NCBI GenBank assembly: GCA_012519205.1
Contig: JAAYQR010000007.1
Location: 62,001 to 126,000 of the forward strand
Direction: 5' to 3'
DNA: 64,000 nucleotides
Origin: Candidatus Epulonipiscium sp.
Lineage (GTDB): Bacteria; Bacillota; Clostridia; Lachnospirales; Defluviitaleaceae
The notes beneath the pieces are model-generated. The model saw only the letters and a list, made by a program, of their open reading frames with translations. It ran no database searches and was not told where the DNA came from. Each line of letters begins with the position of its first letter. Within the stretch, counting starts at the first letter, position 1. Below, one piece after another: positions 26,498 through 36,340 of this stretch. A program made the position numbers and the translations under genes.

Positions 26498-27313
26498 TTG
26501 CGTGTACGTATAATTACAGCGATATTGGGTATACCATTACTTTTAGGAATAATAATCGTAGGGGGATGGGTGTTAAAAGCAGCAGTTTGCTTTATTTCCC
26601 TGGTTGGTATATATGAATTTTATAGGGCTATGGACAAAAAGGTTAATACAATAAAGCCCGTAGGTTATGTTTTTACTTTAAGTTTTATTTTGTTTACGTT
26701 TCCCAAGGTAGAATGGTATTTTGCCTTTATGGTATGCTTTTTATTTTGTATATTTTTAAGTATTATATTTTTTCATGAAAAATATACTATTATTGATGGG
26801 GCTATTACTTTTATAGGGTTTTTCTACATATGCGTTTTGTTTTCCTATATTCTCAAAGTTAGAAACTATGCATATGGGGATGTATTTATATGGTTGATTT
26901 TTATTAGCGCTTGGGGAAGTGATACAGGGGCATATTTTACAGGTATTACCATTGGAAAACATAAACTCTGCCCCAATGTAAGCCCTAAAAAAACCATTGA
27001 AGGTGCATTAGGTGGAGTGGTTGGCGGGGCTTTATTGGCATTATTATACGGGGGAGTCCTTTTATATTTTAGAAATATATCCATACCAAATTTCCTTATG
27101 GTATGTGCAGTGATAGGAGCCATGGGGGCAATCATATCCCAATTAGGTGATTTAACGGCATCCTCAATTAAAAGGCTGGTGGATATAAAGGATTATGGAA
27201 AATTATTCCCAGGCCATGGGGGCGTATTAGATAGATTTGATAGCATCCTATTTACAGCTCCTTTGGTATATTATTTAATCGTTTTAGCAGATGCTTATTT
27301 GAAAATATCTTAG
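26498..27313 (+). CDS. cdsA: Phosphatidate cytidylyltransferase
   Basis: The 271-residue multi-spanning protein has the CdsA signature SPKKTIEGALGGVVGGALLA and, near the C-terminus, SQLGDLTASSIKRLVDIKD with DFGKLFPGHGG-like DYGKLFPGHGGVLDRFDS. It makes CDP-diacylglycerol for phospholipid synthesis and supplies pgsA at 55288. The start is TTG 26498, 7 bases after CGGAGGA (26484-26490). Confidence 0.96.
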   Translation: MRVRIITAILGIPLLLGIIIVGGWVLKAAVCFISLVGIYEFYRAMDKKVNTIKPVGYVFTLSFILFTFPKVEWYFAFMVCFLFCIFLSIIFFHEKYTIIDGAITFIGFFYICVLFSYILKVRNYAYGDVFIWLIFISAWGSDTGAYFTGITIGKHKLCPNVSPKKTIEGALGGVVGGALLALLYGGVLLYFRNISIPNFLMVCAVIGAMGAIISQLGDLTASSIKRLVDIKDYGKLFPGHGGVLDRFDSILFTAPLVYYLIVLADAYLKIS

Positions 27314-27370
27314 GATTTGCAGTAAAATACTTATATCCGAATTTAAGGATGGACAAATGGAGTGAAGACG

Positions 27371-28507
27371 TTGAAATCTATTTCTATATTAGGCTCAACC
27401 GGTTCCATTGGAACTCAGACCTTGGATGCTGTAAGAAATTTGGGGAATATTAAGGTAGAAGGATTAACAGCAGATAAAAACATAGATTTATTAGAAAAAC
27501 AAATTAAAGAATTTCATCCTAAAAAGGTTGCTGTGATGGATGAAAATAAAGCCTATGAACTAAAAAGAAGAATAGGAAATACCACAGAAATATTAACCAG
27601 CATGGAAGGCTTAGTTGAAGTGGCTACAATGGAAGAAATTGATACGGTCGTTACATCTGTTGTAGGTATAATCGGATTAATCCCGACCTTTAAAGCTATC
27701 CAAAATAAAAAGGATATTGCCCTAGCCAATAAGGAAACTCTAGTTACGGCAGGGGAAATTATAATAAATGAAGCTAAAAAAAATGGGGTTAATATTCTTC
27801 CGGTCGATAGTGAACATTCGGCGATATTTCAGTGTTTACAGGGAAATGTGAACAACCCTATAGAGCGAATTATACTAACTGCCTCAGGGGGACCCTTTCG
27901 CGGCAGAACTATTAAGGAACTTAAGGAAGTGACAGTTGAAGAAGCCCTAAAGCACCCTAATTGGGATATGGGGACAAAAATAACTATAGACTCTGCCACC
28001 ATGATGAATAAGGGGTTAGAAGTTATTGAAGCAAAATGGCTGTTTGATGTAGAACTTAGTCAAATTGAGGTGGTAGTTCACCCACAAAGCATGATTCATT
28101 CCATGGTGGAATTTGAAGACGGTTCTATTATGGCCCAGGTAGGAGAACCTGATATGAGATTTCCGATTCAATACGCTCTTACCTATCCCAAGCGTATTAA
28201 AAATAATTGGCCCAGGGTGGATTTCACGAAAAGGAATCTGTTTACCTTTGAATTACCGGATACATCTGTTTTTAAATGTTTACAATTGGCCTATGATGCC
28301 TTAAATATAGGGGGTACTATGGCAGTAGTGCTGAATGCAGCCAATGAAATAGCGGTAGAAAGATTTGTAAAAAAAGAAATACAATTTTTAGATATTTCTA
28401 GAATCATTGAAGATACAATGAATATGCATAATGTAATAAAACATCCGACCTTATCGGATGTTTTGGATGTAGATTTATGGGCAAGGAAAATTTCTAAGGG
28501 CAGGTGA
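27371..28507 (+). CDS. dxr: 1-deoxy-D-xylulose 5-phosphate reductoisomerase
   Basis: The product is 378 residues from TTG 27371 (MKSISILGSTGSIGTQTL). GGAG at 27359-27362 fits this start; the in-frame GTG at 27362 overlaps that site. It has the NADPH-binding GSTGSIG, LANKETLVTAGEI, and the metal/substrate motif PVDSEHSAIFQ. It catalyses the committed step of the MEP isoprenoid pathway, which feeds uppS just upstream. It overlaps the open frame of rseP. Confidence 0.96.
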   Translation: MKSISILGSTGSIGTQTLDAVRNLGNIKVEGLTADKNIDLLEKQIKEFHPKKVAVMDENKAYELKRRIGNTTEILTSMEGLVEVATMEEIDTVVTSVVGIIGLIPTFKAIQNKKDIALANKETLVTAGEIIINEAKKNGVNILPVDSEHSAIFQCLQGNVNNPIERIILTASGGPFRGRTIKELKEVTVEEALKHPNWDMGTKITIDSATMMNKGLEVIEAKWLFDVELSQIEVVVHPQSMIHSMVEFEDGSIMAQVGEPDMRFPIQYALTYPKRIKNNWPRVDFTKRNLFTFELPDTSVFKCLQLAYDALNIGGTMAVVLNAANEIAVERFVKKEIQFLDISRIIEDTMNMHNVIKHPTLSDVLDVDLWARKISKGR

Positions 28508-28512
28508 TTGTA

Positions 28513-29544
28513 TTGACCATATTACTAGCAATTATAGTATTTGGAATTATTATCTTAATTCATGAATTTGGGCATTATATCGTAGCAAAAAAAAATGGGG
28601 TTAAGGTAGAGGAATTTGCTATCGGGATGGGACCTAAACTATTTGGCAAAAAATACAAAGAAACTGTTTATTCTATTCGTGCATTGCCCCTCGGAGGGTT
28701 TTGCAAGATGTTAGGGGAAGATGATGCTTCTGAGGACGAGAGATCCTTTACTAATAAATCCGTAGGCGTTCGTATAGCAATCATAGCCGCCGGTCCTATT
28801 ATGAATTTACTTTTAGCCCTAGGGATTACCATTTGGTTTTTGACTGTTAATGGTTATTCCACCACAATTGTTAGGGAGGTTTACCCTGATACACCAGCAG
28901 AAAGGGCGGATTTCCAATCGGGAGATAAGGTGATTTCAATCGATAATCAAAAAATTCATGTAAGGGAAGAAATGAACTTTATCATAAACGAGACAGAGGG
29001 TAGGCCTGTTGAAGTGATTATACTAAGGAATGGGGAAAAGATTAAAAAGACAGTCAGCCCCGCCTTAGACCCAAAATACAATCAATGGCTTCTAGGATTT
29101 AGCTTAGAGGAAGGTAGCGGGAATTTTGCCAGTACTATAAGGGAAGGATTTTGGCAGGTAGCCTTTCTTGTTAAACAAACAGTCATTGGGTTTGTTAGGA
29201 TTATCACAGGACAAATAGGCAAAGATCAGGTAGCAGGTCCTATAGGGGTAATTGGTATTATTGGTGAAGCCTATGAAACCGGCTTAAAATCCAGTTTCTT
29301 TATAGCAGTTCAGTATGTTTTGTATGTTGCTTCCTTAATTAGTGCTAATTTAGGAGTTATGAACTTACTGCCAATTCCCGCCCTAGATGGTGGAAGATTA
29401 GTATTCCTCATTATCGAAGCAATAAGAGGAAAACCCATAGATGTTGAGAAAGAGGGTTTTATTCACTTTGCAGGATTTGTCTTATTAATGATATTGATGG
29501 TCTTTATTGTATATAATGATATTGTTAGAATGGTAGTCAGTTAA
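28513..29544 (+). CDS. rseP: Site-2 intramembrane zinc protease RseP/RasP
   Basis: The product is 343 residues from TTG 28513, placed after AGGTGA (28502-28507); GTG 28504 is an alternative. It has the zinc motif HEFGH (His17, Glu18, His21) in the first helix and one PDZ domain in the middle. The third zinc ligand region is LLPIPALDGGRLVFL, and it has four predicted membrane segments. It clips membrane-bound anti-sigma factors and signal-peptide remnants. The next gene, polC, begins 55 bases later; ispG or proS, often found here, is absent. Confidence 0.95.
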   Translation: MTILLAIIVFGIIILIHEFGHYIVAKKNGVKVEEFAIGMGPKLFGKKYKETVYSIRALPLGGFCKMLGEDDASEDERSFTNKSVGVRIAIIAAGPIMNLLLALGITIWFLTVNGYSTTIVREVYPDTPAERADFQSGDKVISIDNQKIHVREEMNFIINETEGRPVEVIILRNGEKIKKTVSPALDPKYNQWLLGFSLEEGSGNFASTIREGFWQVAFLVKQTVIGFVRIITGQIGKDQVAGPIGVIGIIGEAYETGLKSSFFIAVQYVLYVASLISANLGVMNLLPIPALDGGRLVFLIIEAIRGKPIDVEKEGFIHFAGFVLLMILMVFIVYNDIVRMVVS

Positions 29545-29599
29545 AAGATGGGTCATATACTTATTCTATTGGATGTAATGAGATACAGGGGGCCTTTCA

Positions 29600-32500
29600 A
29601 TGGAGCAAAATGAAAACTGTCGTCATTTTATAAATGTATTTCCTAAGGTTCATATGGATGATTCTATTAAGGAAACGTTAAAAGAAGCGCAAATAAGTAA
29701 TATTCGTATCATTAAAGAATCAAAGTCCATGGAGATATTCCTACTAACCGATACAATCATACATCAAGGGGTATTAGATGGTTTAGGATTTCAAATAAAA
29801 AACCAATTCCCCGGTATCAGTGATGTTTCCTTAAAGGCTAAGATTCCCATAGAAAAAAGCAACAAGATTTCAGATTTATCTCCCAAGAAGCTGTTGCATT
29901 TGTATTGGGATAATATCATTTACTCCATTTATAATCAAAATCCAATTTGCACTGGGATTTTAAAAGATTGTGAATGGAAACTCCAGCAAAACAATCTTAT
30001 TATATCGGTTAATAATCACCAATTATTTTATTTGAAGAAAAAGGGCCTTGATAAACATATTAAGTCCATAATAAACAGTGGTTTAGGACTTAATATCGAA
30101 GTTCTTTTTAAGGAGGATAAAATATCAAAAGGTAAGAAAGAGGAATACGAAAAGAATTTATCCTCCCAAGAACAAGATATTATCCGTGAAATGGCAATGG
30201 CTCCTATATTGAAATTAGGTAAAAAGAGCGAGTCAGGTATCAATGAGTTAATAACTCCTCTTATCTTAGGGAAGGATATAACTGGTACCCCAATAAAAAT
30301 CAAAGAAGTTTCTGAAGAATTAGGGGAAGTTATCATTGAAGGAGATATCATCTCAAGTGAGTATAGGGAAATCAAAAATAGCAAATATATAGTTGTTTTT
30401 GATATTACAGATTATGAGGATTCCGTTACAGTCAAAGCCTTTTTGAAAAAAGATGTCTTCGAAAATTCAGTCAAAGAAAGATTAAAAGTAAATGCGCATA
30501 TTAAAATAAGGGGATTTGTACAGTTTGATACCTATTCTAGAGAATTTGTTGTTATGGCAAGGGATATTGTCGAAATTCCTTTAACAAAAATAAGAGTAGA
30601 CAAGGCACATAAAAAAAGGGTAGAACTTCATACCCATACACAAATGAGCAGTATGGATGGGATAACATCTGTAGAGGCTTTGGTACAAAGGGCTGCAAAA
30701 TGGGGGCATAGTGCCATCGCAATCACTGATCATGGAGTTGTCCAAGCCTATCCCGATGCTGCGGCTGCAGGAAAAAAATATGGAATCAAAATCATTTATG
30801 GCATGGAAGCTTATTTAGTAGATGATTTGAGGGCTATTGTATCATCTCCAAGGGGACAAACCTTAAACGATATTTTTACTGTATTTGACATTGAAACAAC
30901 AGGCCTGCATGTAGGAAGGGATAAAATAACAGAAATAGGTGCTGTGAAAATTAAAAATGGGGAAATAGTCGATTACTACAATAGTTTTGTAAATCCCGAA
31001 ATGCCTATACCGGAAAAAATACAAGAATTAACGAAAATCACCGATGAAATGGTAAAGGACTCCCTTACAGTAAAGGAAGTATTACCTCAATTTTTAGATT
31101 TTGTAGGAGATAGCATCCTTGTGGCCCATAATGCCAGTTTTGATATGGGGTTTATACGATATTTTGCTGATTTGTATGATACAACCGTTAATAATACTGT
31201 ATTAGATACCCTAGAATTATCAAGGTTATTATTTCCAACATTAAAAAGACATAAATTAAATGCGGTTGCCGAGCATTTAAATATTTCACTGGAAAATCAC
31301 CATAGGGCCGTGGATGATGCAAAAGCAACAGCGGAGATTTTAATAAGCTCCATGGAAATATTAACGGCACAAGGAATTAAAAATCTAAATGAAATCAATA
31401 CTCTAGCCAGCGATACCATAGATATAAAGAAACTAAAGACATATCACGCAGTGATATTGGTTAAAAATCAAACAGGTTTAGTTAATTTATATAAATTGGT
31501 ATCCCAATCCCATATTAATTATTTTCATAAAAGGCCTAGAATCTCTAAAAGTTTATACCTAAAACATAAAGAGGGTTTAATAATCGGTACTGCCTGTGAA
31601 GCAGGGGAATTATATAGGGCATTTCTTAATAAAAAAACAAAGGAAGAAATAGAGGAAATTGCTTCTTTTTATGATTATTTAGAAGTGCAGCCCCTAGGGA
31701 ATAATCAATTTCTAATTGATAATGGAACCATAGAAAAAATAGAAGGATTAAGAGAGATTAATAAAAATATCGTTAGGTTAGGGGAGGAAATTAAAAAACC
31801 TGTAGTTGCTACCTGCGATGTTCACTTTCTAGACCCTAGGGATGAGGTCTTTAGAAGAATTATTATGGCAGGTCAGGGATTTTCCGATGCAGACAATCAG
31901 GCCCCCTTATACCTGCGTACAACGGATGAAATGCTCTTAGAATTTTCATACCTAGGCGAGGAAATTGCAAGACAAGTCGTAATAGATAATCCTAATAAGA
32001 TTGAGCAGATGGTAGAAGAGATAAAACCTATTCCTGATGAAACATTCCCACCCAAAATAGATGGAGCAGAGGAAGAACTCACAAAGATTACTATGAAAAA
32101 GGCAAAGGATATATATGGGACTCCTTTACCCCCACCGGTACAGCAAAGATTAGATAGGGAGTTAGGCTCCATCATCAAAAATGGTTTTGCGGTTTTATAT
32201 ATCATTGCACAAAAATTGGTTTGGAGGTCCCTAGAAGACGGGTATCTAGTTGGTTCAAGGGGATCTGTAGGTTCCTCCTTCGTTGCCACCATGGCATCCA
32301 TCACAGAGGTAAACCCACTTCCCCCTCACTACATTTGTCCAAAATGTAAGACCTCAGATTTCGATTCTGAAACTGTTAAATCCTTTGCAGGGGGCTCAGG
32401 ATGTGATATGCCGGATAAAAATTGTCCGAATTGTGGTACAGTAATGAATAAGGACGGCCATGATATTCCTTTTGAAACTTTTCTAGGGTTTGATGGCGAT

Positions 32501-33928
32501 AAGGAGCCGGATATTGATCTTAACTTCTCTGGGGATTATCAGCCTAGGGCCCATGCCTATACAGAGGAACTGTTCGGGGAAGGCCATGTGTTCAGGGCAG
32601 GAACCATAGGCACTTTAGCTGAAAAAACAGCCTATGGATTCGTAAGAAAATATTTAGAAGGAAAAAATATTATTGCTAGAAATGCAGAAATAAACCGTCT
32701 GATTAAAGGATGCACGGGAATAAAAAGGACAACAGGTCAGCATCCCGGAGGACTAATGGTTGTACCAAGGGACCATGAGATTTACGAATTTTGTCCTGTT
32801 CAAAGACCTGCTAATGACGTTAAGTCAACTACTACCACTACTCATTTTGATTATAACTCCATTAGCGGAAGGCTACTAAAATTAGATATACTAGGCCATG
32901 ACGACCCCACGGTTATTAAAATGCTTGAAGATTTAACAGGGATCAATGCTACGGAAATCCTTTTAGATGATAAAAAAACTATTTCTTTATTTACCTCTAC
33001 AAAGGCTTTAGGAATTACTCCTGAAGATATTAATAGCGAAGTAGGAACATTTGGTCTACCTGAATTTGGTACAAAATTTGTAAGGCAAATGTTGGTTGAT
33101 ACGAAGCCTAAGACCTTTGCGGAACTTATTCGTATCTCAGGATTGTCCCATGGAACGGATGTGTGGTTAAACAATGCCCAGGATTTGGTCCGAGAAGGCA
33201 CTGCAACCCTTTCAGAGGTGATATCTACCCGAGATGATATTATGGTCTATTTGATTATTAAAGGGGTAGAGAAAAAGCTCTCATTTAAAATCATGGAAAA
33301 GGTAAGAAAAGGAAAAGGTCTTGATCCAGAAGATGAAGAAGCAATGAAAGCTTGTGGGGTTCCACAGTGGTACATTAGCTCTTGTAAAAAGATAAAATAT
33401 ATGTTTCCAAAGGCCCATGCGGCGGCATATGTTATGATGGCATTTAGAATAGCCTATTTTAAGGTGTATCATCCAGAAGCTTTTTATGCTACCTACTTTA
33501 CAGTAAGGGCAGAGGATTTCGATTATACCTTAATGTGTAAGGGGCCGAATAGAGTAAAATCTATCATAAAAGAACTTGAGGAAAAAGGAAATGACCTTAC
33601 TACAAAAGAAAAGGGAACGCTTACAGTTTTAGAGATTGTATTAGAAATGTACGCAAGGGGATTGACATTTACCTCCATTGATTTGTATCAATCCGATGCC
33701 CTAAAATTCAAAATAACAAAAGGAGGGCTTTTACCCCCTCTAAATGCACTGCAAGGTTTAGGTAATACAGCAGCATGTAGCATAGTTGAGGCAAGAAACC
33801 AAAAGGAGTTCTTATCTATTGAAGATTTAAGAGAAAGAACAAGGATAAGCAGAACGGTTATAGAAATTATGAAAGAAAATAATATGCTTTCAGGAATGCC
33901 CGAAACCAGTCAATTAAGCCTGTTTTAA
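29600..33928 (+). CDS. polC: DNA polymerase III alpha subunit, PolC type
   Basis: The 1442-residue product has the PolC layout. An N-terminal region and an OB-fold (about 215-335) come first, and a PHP domain begins at VELHTHTQMSSMDG. A DEDDh exonuclease inserted in the PHP domain begins at TVFDIETTGLH. The polymerase core has PDIDLNFSGDYQ near residue 970, and a zinc-type Cys set is present (CPKC ... CPNCG). It is the replicative polymerase of low-GC Gram-positives, with its own proofreading. GGGGGCC (29588-29594) precedes the ATG. Confidence 0.97.
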   Translation: MEQNENCRHFINVFPKVHMDDSIKETLKEAQISNIRIIKESKSMEIFLLTDTIIHQGVLDGLGFQIKNQFPGISDVSLKAKIPIEKSNKISDLSPKKLLHLYWDNIIYSIYNQNPICTGILKDCEWKLQQNNLIISVNNHQLFYLKKKGLDKHIKSIINSGLGLNIEVLFKEDKISKGKKEEYEKNLSSQEQDIIREMAMAPILKLGKKSESGINELITPLILGKDITGTPIKIKEVSEELGEVIIEGDIISSEYREIKNSKYIVVFDITDYEDSVTVKAFLKKDVFENSVKERLKVNAHIKIRGFVQFDTYSREFVVMARDIVEIPLTKIRVDKAHKKRVELHTHTQMSSMDGITSVEALVQRAAKWGHSAIAITDHGVVQAYPDAAAAGKKYGIKIIYGMEAYLVDDLRAIVSSPRGQTLNDIFTVFDIETTGLHVGRDKITEIGAVKIKNGEIVDYYNSFVNPEMPIPEKIQELTKITDEMVKDSLTVKEVLPQFLDFVGDSILVAHNASFDMGFIRYFADLYDTTVNNTVLDTLELSRLLFPTLKRHKLNAVAEHLNISLENHHRAVDDAKATAEILISSMEILTAQGIKNLNEINTLASDTIDIKKLKTYHAVILVKNQTGLVNLYKLVSQSHINYFHKRPRISKSLYLKHKEGLIIGTACEAGELYRAFLNKKTKEEIEEIASFYDYLEVQPLGNNQFLIDNGTIEKIEGLREINKNIVRLGEEIKKPVVATCDVHFLDPRDEVFRRIIMAGQGFSDADNQAPLYLRTTDEMLLEFSYLGEEIARQVVIDNPNKIEQMVEEIKPIPDETFPPKIDGAEEELTKITMKKAKDIYGTPLPPPVQQRLDRELGSIIKNGFAVLYIIAQKLVWRSLEDGYLVGSRGSVGSSFVATMASITEVNPLPPHYICPKCKTSDFDSETVKSFAGGSGCDMPDKNCPNCGTVMNKDGHDIPFETFLGFDGDKEPDIDLNFSGDYQPRAHAYTEELFGEGHVFRAGTIGTLAEKTAYGFVRKYLEGKNIIARNAEINRLIKGCTGIKRTTGQHPGGLMVVPRDHEIYEFCPVQRPANDVKSTTTTTHFDYNSISGRLLKLDILGHDDPTVIKMLEDLTGINATEILLDDKKTISLFTSTKALGITPEDINSEVGTFGLPEFGTKFVRQMLVDTKPKTFAELIRISGLSHGTDVWLNNAQDLVREGTATLSEVISTRDDIMVYLIIKGVEKKLSFKIMEKVRKGKGLDPEDEEAMKACGVPQWYISSCKKIKYMFPKAHAAAYVMMAFRIAYFKVYHPEAFYATYFTVRAEDFDYTLMCKGPNRVKSIIKELEEKGNDLTTKEKGTLTVLEIVLEMYARGLTFTSIDLYQSDALKFKITKGGLLPPLNALQGLGNTAACSIVEARNQKEFLSIEDLRERTRISRTVIEIMKENNMLSGMPETSQLSLF

Positions 33929-33945
33929 ATACTATAGACTTATCC

Positions 33946-33974
33946 TTGCATTTATTAACAGCTAATGCTATAAT
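33946..33974 (+). promoter_or_regulatory. Strong promoter of the rimP-nusA-infB operon
   Basis: TTGCAT (33946-33951) and a perfect TATAAT (33969-33974) are 17 bases apart, with an extended TGC directly before the -10. Transcription should begin near 33981. That is about 150 bases before rimP and only about 30 bases before a full terminator hairpin. Confidence 0.85.
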
Positions 33975-34010
33975 GATTGATAGTGGGTATTTTTAATATG
34001 AAGTTTGTCA

Positions 34011-34040
34011 AAAGAGTGGGTTTTCGCCCACTCTTTCTAT
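34011..34040 (+). terminator. Attenuator-like terminator in the rimP leader
   Basis: AAAGAGTGGG (34011-34020) pairs perfectly with CCCACTCTTT (34027-34036) around TTTTCG, followed by a T-rich stretch. It lies between the promoter at 33946-33974 and rimP. AGTGGG at 33982-33987, at the very 5' end of the RNA, could pair with the same CCCACT, which would break the terminator. It may also end polC transcripts. Confidence 0.75.
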
Positions 34041-34131
34041 TGTATTATGGCATTGGATAAACAAGATGCATAGTAAAGGGACTTTTTAAAAAGACTATAA
34101 AGAAAGAAGATGAATATGGGAGGATGAAAAT

Positions 34132-34596
34132 ATGTCAAAACAAAAGGTTGAACATATTGTACAATCTTACTTGGAACCAATTACGAAGGAGCATGGATTT
34201 GAATTGGTAGATTTAGAGTATGTGAAAGAAGGAACCAATTGGTACCTTAGGGTTTTTATTGATAAAGAAGGAGGAATCACAATCGATGATTGTGAAATCG
34301 TTTCAAAAGAACTAGAACAAATACTAGATGAAGAGGATCCTATAGATAATGCTTATATCTTAGAGGTAAGTTCACCAGGGTTAGATAGACCCCTTAAGAA
34401 AGAATCAGATTTTAAAAGGTTTAAGGGAGACATTGTAGATATTAAGCTTTACAAGGCCTTTAATAAAAAGAAGGAATACAGAGGTGAGTTGCAAGGATTA
34501 AAGGATAATATTGTAACTATCACAGATGAAGATAGTCATGAATTGAATTTTGACAGAGATGATATTGCTATGATTCGGTTGGCAATTTTATTTTAA
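34132..34596 (+). CDS. rimP: Ribosome maturation factor RimP
   Basis: The 154-residue product has the RimP signatures GFELVDLEYVKEGTNWYLRV and the LEVSSPGLDRPLKKESDFKR core. It helps assemble the 30S subunit. GGGAGGATG (34115-34123) lies upstream of the ATG. It heads the rimP-nusA-ylxR-L7Ae-infB-rbfA row, as in most Firmicutes. Confidence 0.97.
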   Translation: MSKQKVEHIVQSYLEPITKEHGFELVDLEYVKEGTNWYLRVFIDKEGGITIDDCEIVSKELEQILDEEDPIDNAYILEVSSPGLDRPLKKESDFKRFKGDIVDIKLYKAFNKKKEYRGELQGLKDNIVTITDEDSHELNFDRDDIAMIRLAILF

Positions 34597-34634
34597 TTAT
34601 AGATTATCATTGTTATATTGAGGAGGTAAAGAAG

Positions 34635-35729
34635 ATGAGCGGCGACTTCATCGATGCATTAGAACAGTTAGCACAAGAAAAGGGGATTGATAAGGAACTT
34701 CTTATTGAAGCAATCGAAACATCCTTGGTATCAGCTTGTAAAAAGAATTTTGGTACTTCACAAAATGTTAAGGTGCTTATCAATCGAGAAAAGGGAGATG
34801 TGGCTGTTTATGCACAAAAAATAGTGGTCGAAGAGGTAGAAAATGATGCCTTGGAAATTTTGTTGGAAGACGCAAAAAAAATTAAGCCAGAGTATGAATT
34901 AGGTGATATTGTAGATATTGAGGTTACTCCGAAAAATTTTGGGAGGATAGCTGCCCAAGCAGCTAAACAAGTAGTGGTTCAAAGAATAAGAGAAGCCGAA
35001 AGAGAAATAATATACAATCAATACATTACCAAAGAAAAGGATATCATAACAGGGATTGTTCAAAGGAAAGAAAGAAAAAATGTTATGATTAACTTAGGAA
35101 AAACAGAAGCCATTCTTCCCCCTAACGAACAAATTATCGGAGAAGACTACGAATTTAATACACGGATCAAAATATATGTACTAGAAGTAAAACAAACCAC
35201 AAAAGGACCACAAATATATGTATCAAGGACCCATCCTGAACTTGTTAAAAGGCTCTTTGAACAGGAGGTTCCTGAGGTATATGAAGGTATTGTCGAAATA
35301 AAGAGTATTTCAAGAGAGGCCGGTTCAAGAACTAAAATGGCAGTTTATTCTAAAAATCCTGAGGTGGATCCTGTAGGTTCCTGTGTGGGACAAAATGGAC
35401 AAAGAGTAAATGTGATTGTCAATGAGCTCAGGGGAGAAAAAATAGATATCATTCAATGGGATGAAGATCCAAAAGCATATATTGCTGCTTCTTTAAGTCC
35501 TTCTAAAGTAATTAATGTAGTAGTTAACGAGGAAGAAAAAAGTGCTAAGGTCGTAGTACCGGATTATCAACTTTCCTTAGCCATTGGTAAAGAGGGGCAA
35601 AACGCAAGATTAGCCGCAAAATTAACAGGCTGGAGAATTGATATTAAAAGTGAATCCCAAGCTGAAAAAGCAGGGTTTATTGAAGAAACAGAAGAAAGTA
35701 AAAAAGAGCTTGAAACAAGCATAGAATAA
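34635..35729 (+). CDS. nusA: Transcription termination/antitermination factor NusA
   Basis: The 364-residue product has an N-terminal RNA-polymerase-binding domain, an S1 domain (about 130-200), and two KH domains with EVPEVYEGIVEIKSISREAG, VGQNGQRVNVI and LAIGKEGQNARLAAKLTGW. It lacks the acidic C-terminal repeats of E. coli NusA, as is normal in Firmicutes. It modulates pausing and intrinsic termination, and it is the natural candidate to act on the hairpin in its own operon leader. Confidence 0.97.
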   Translation: MSGDFIDALEQLAQEKGIDKELLIEAIETSLVSACKKNFGTSQNVKVLINREKGDVAVYAQKIVVEEVENDALEILLEDAKKIKPEYELGDIVDIEVTPKNFGRIAAQAAKQVVVQRIREAEREIIYNQYITKEKDIITGIVQRKERKNVMINLGKTEAILPPNEQIIGEDYEFNTRIKIYVLEVKQTTKGPQIYVSRTHPELVKRLFEQEVPEVYEGIVEIKSISREAGSRTKMAVYSKNPEVDPVGSCVGQNGQRVNVIVNELRGEKIDIIQWDEDPKAYIAASLSPSKVINVVVNEEEKSAKVVVPDYQLSLAIGKEGQNARLAAKLTGWRIDIKSESQAEKAGFIEETEESKKELETSIE

Positions 35730-35744
35730 ACGAGGAGTGAGAGT

Positions 35745-36017
35745 ATGAAAAAAAGAAAAATTCCTCTTAGAAAATGTACTGGCTGCCAAGAAATGAAAAA
35801 CAAAAAAGAATTAATACGGATTGTAAGAAACAAAGAAGGAGAAATATCCCTAGATTATACGGGTAAAAAGCCGGGACGGGGGGCTTATATCTGCCCTAAT
35901 GAAGAATGTTTATTAAAAGCACAAAAGATAAAAGGCTTAGAAAGATCTTTTAAGATAAATGTTCCAAATGAAATATATGAAACATTAAAAAGTGAGCTGA
36001 AAAATAATAATGAGTGA
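35745..36017 (+). CDS. ylxR: YlxR family RNA-binding protein (RnpM)
   Basis: The 90-residue product has the YlxR signatures PLRKCTGCQEMKNKKELIRI and PGRGAYICPNEECL. In Bacillus the protein (RnpM) binds RNase P RNA and modulates RNase P, as I recall. It sits between nusA and the L7Ae-like gene, which is the conserved place. Its stop overlaps the next gene by 8 bases. Confidence 0.93.
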   Translation: MKKRKIPLRKCTGCQEMKNKKELIRIVRNKEGEISLDYTGKKPGRGAYICPNEECLLKAQKIKGLERSFKINVPNEIYETLKSELKNNNE

Positions 36018-36321
36018 TTCGATATTTTTTATGTTGGGACTATGTCAAAAAGCAAGAAAGCTCTTATCCGGAGAATACCAATGTGAGCAGGCAATAAAAT
36101 CCGAGGAAGCAAAACTTGTTATTGTTGCGGAGGATGCATCGGCGAATACGAAAAAGTTATTTAAAGACAAATGTAATTATAGAAATATACCTTTATATGA
36201 ATTTGGTACTAAAAAAAGATTGGGGAAGGCCATAGGTAAGGAAGAAAGAGCTTCTCTGGCTGTAACCGATAAAAACCTTTCATATAAAATAAGACAGTTA
36301 CTAGATCATAAGGTTATATGA
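36010..36321 (+). CDS. ylxQ: L7Ae/YlxQ family K-turn RNA-binding protein
   Basis: The 103-residue product has the L7Ae/L30e/S12e/Gadd45 fold marks: [37 protein letters not shown], and [20 protein letters not shown]. Such proteins bind kink-turn RNAs; the physiological role of YlxQ in Firmicutes is not clear. The 8-base overlap with ylxR suggests coupled translation. Confidence 0.92.
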   Translation: MSDSIFFMLGLCQKARKLLSGEYQCEQAIKSEEAKLVIVAEDASANTKKLFKDKCNYRNIPLYEFGTKKRLGKAIGKEERASLAVTDKNLSYKIRQLLDHKVI

Positions 36322-36340
36322 ATATTTGGAGGTGGATTAT

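Noticed and set aside
26326-26616. 96-codon plus-strand frame across the uppS/cdsA junction
   Set aside because: It overlaps the conserved C-terminus of uppS and the N-terminus of cdsA in another frame and has no domain.
34082-34093. CTTTTTAAAAAG palindrome before rimP
   Set aside because: A 12-bp A/T palindrome is expected by chance in such AT-rich DNA, and nothing around it repeats.
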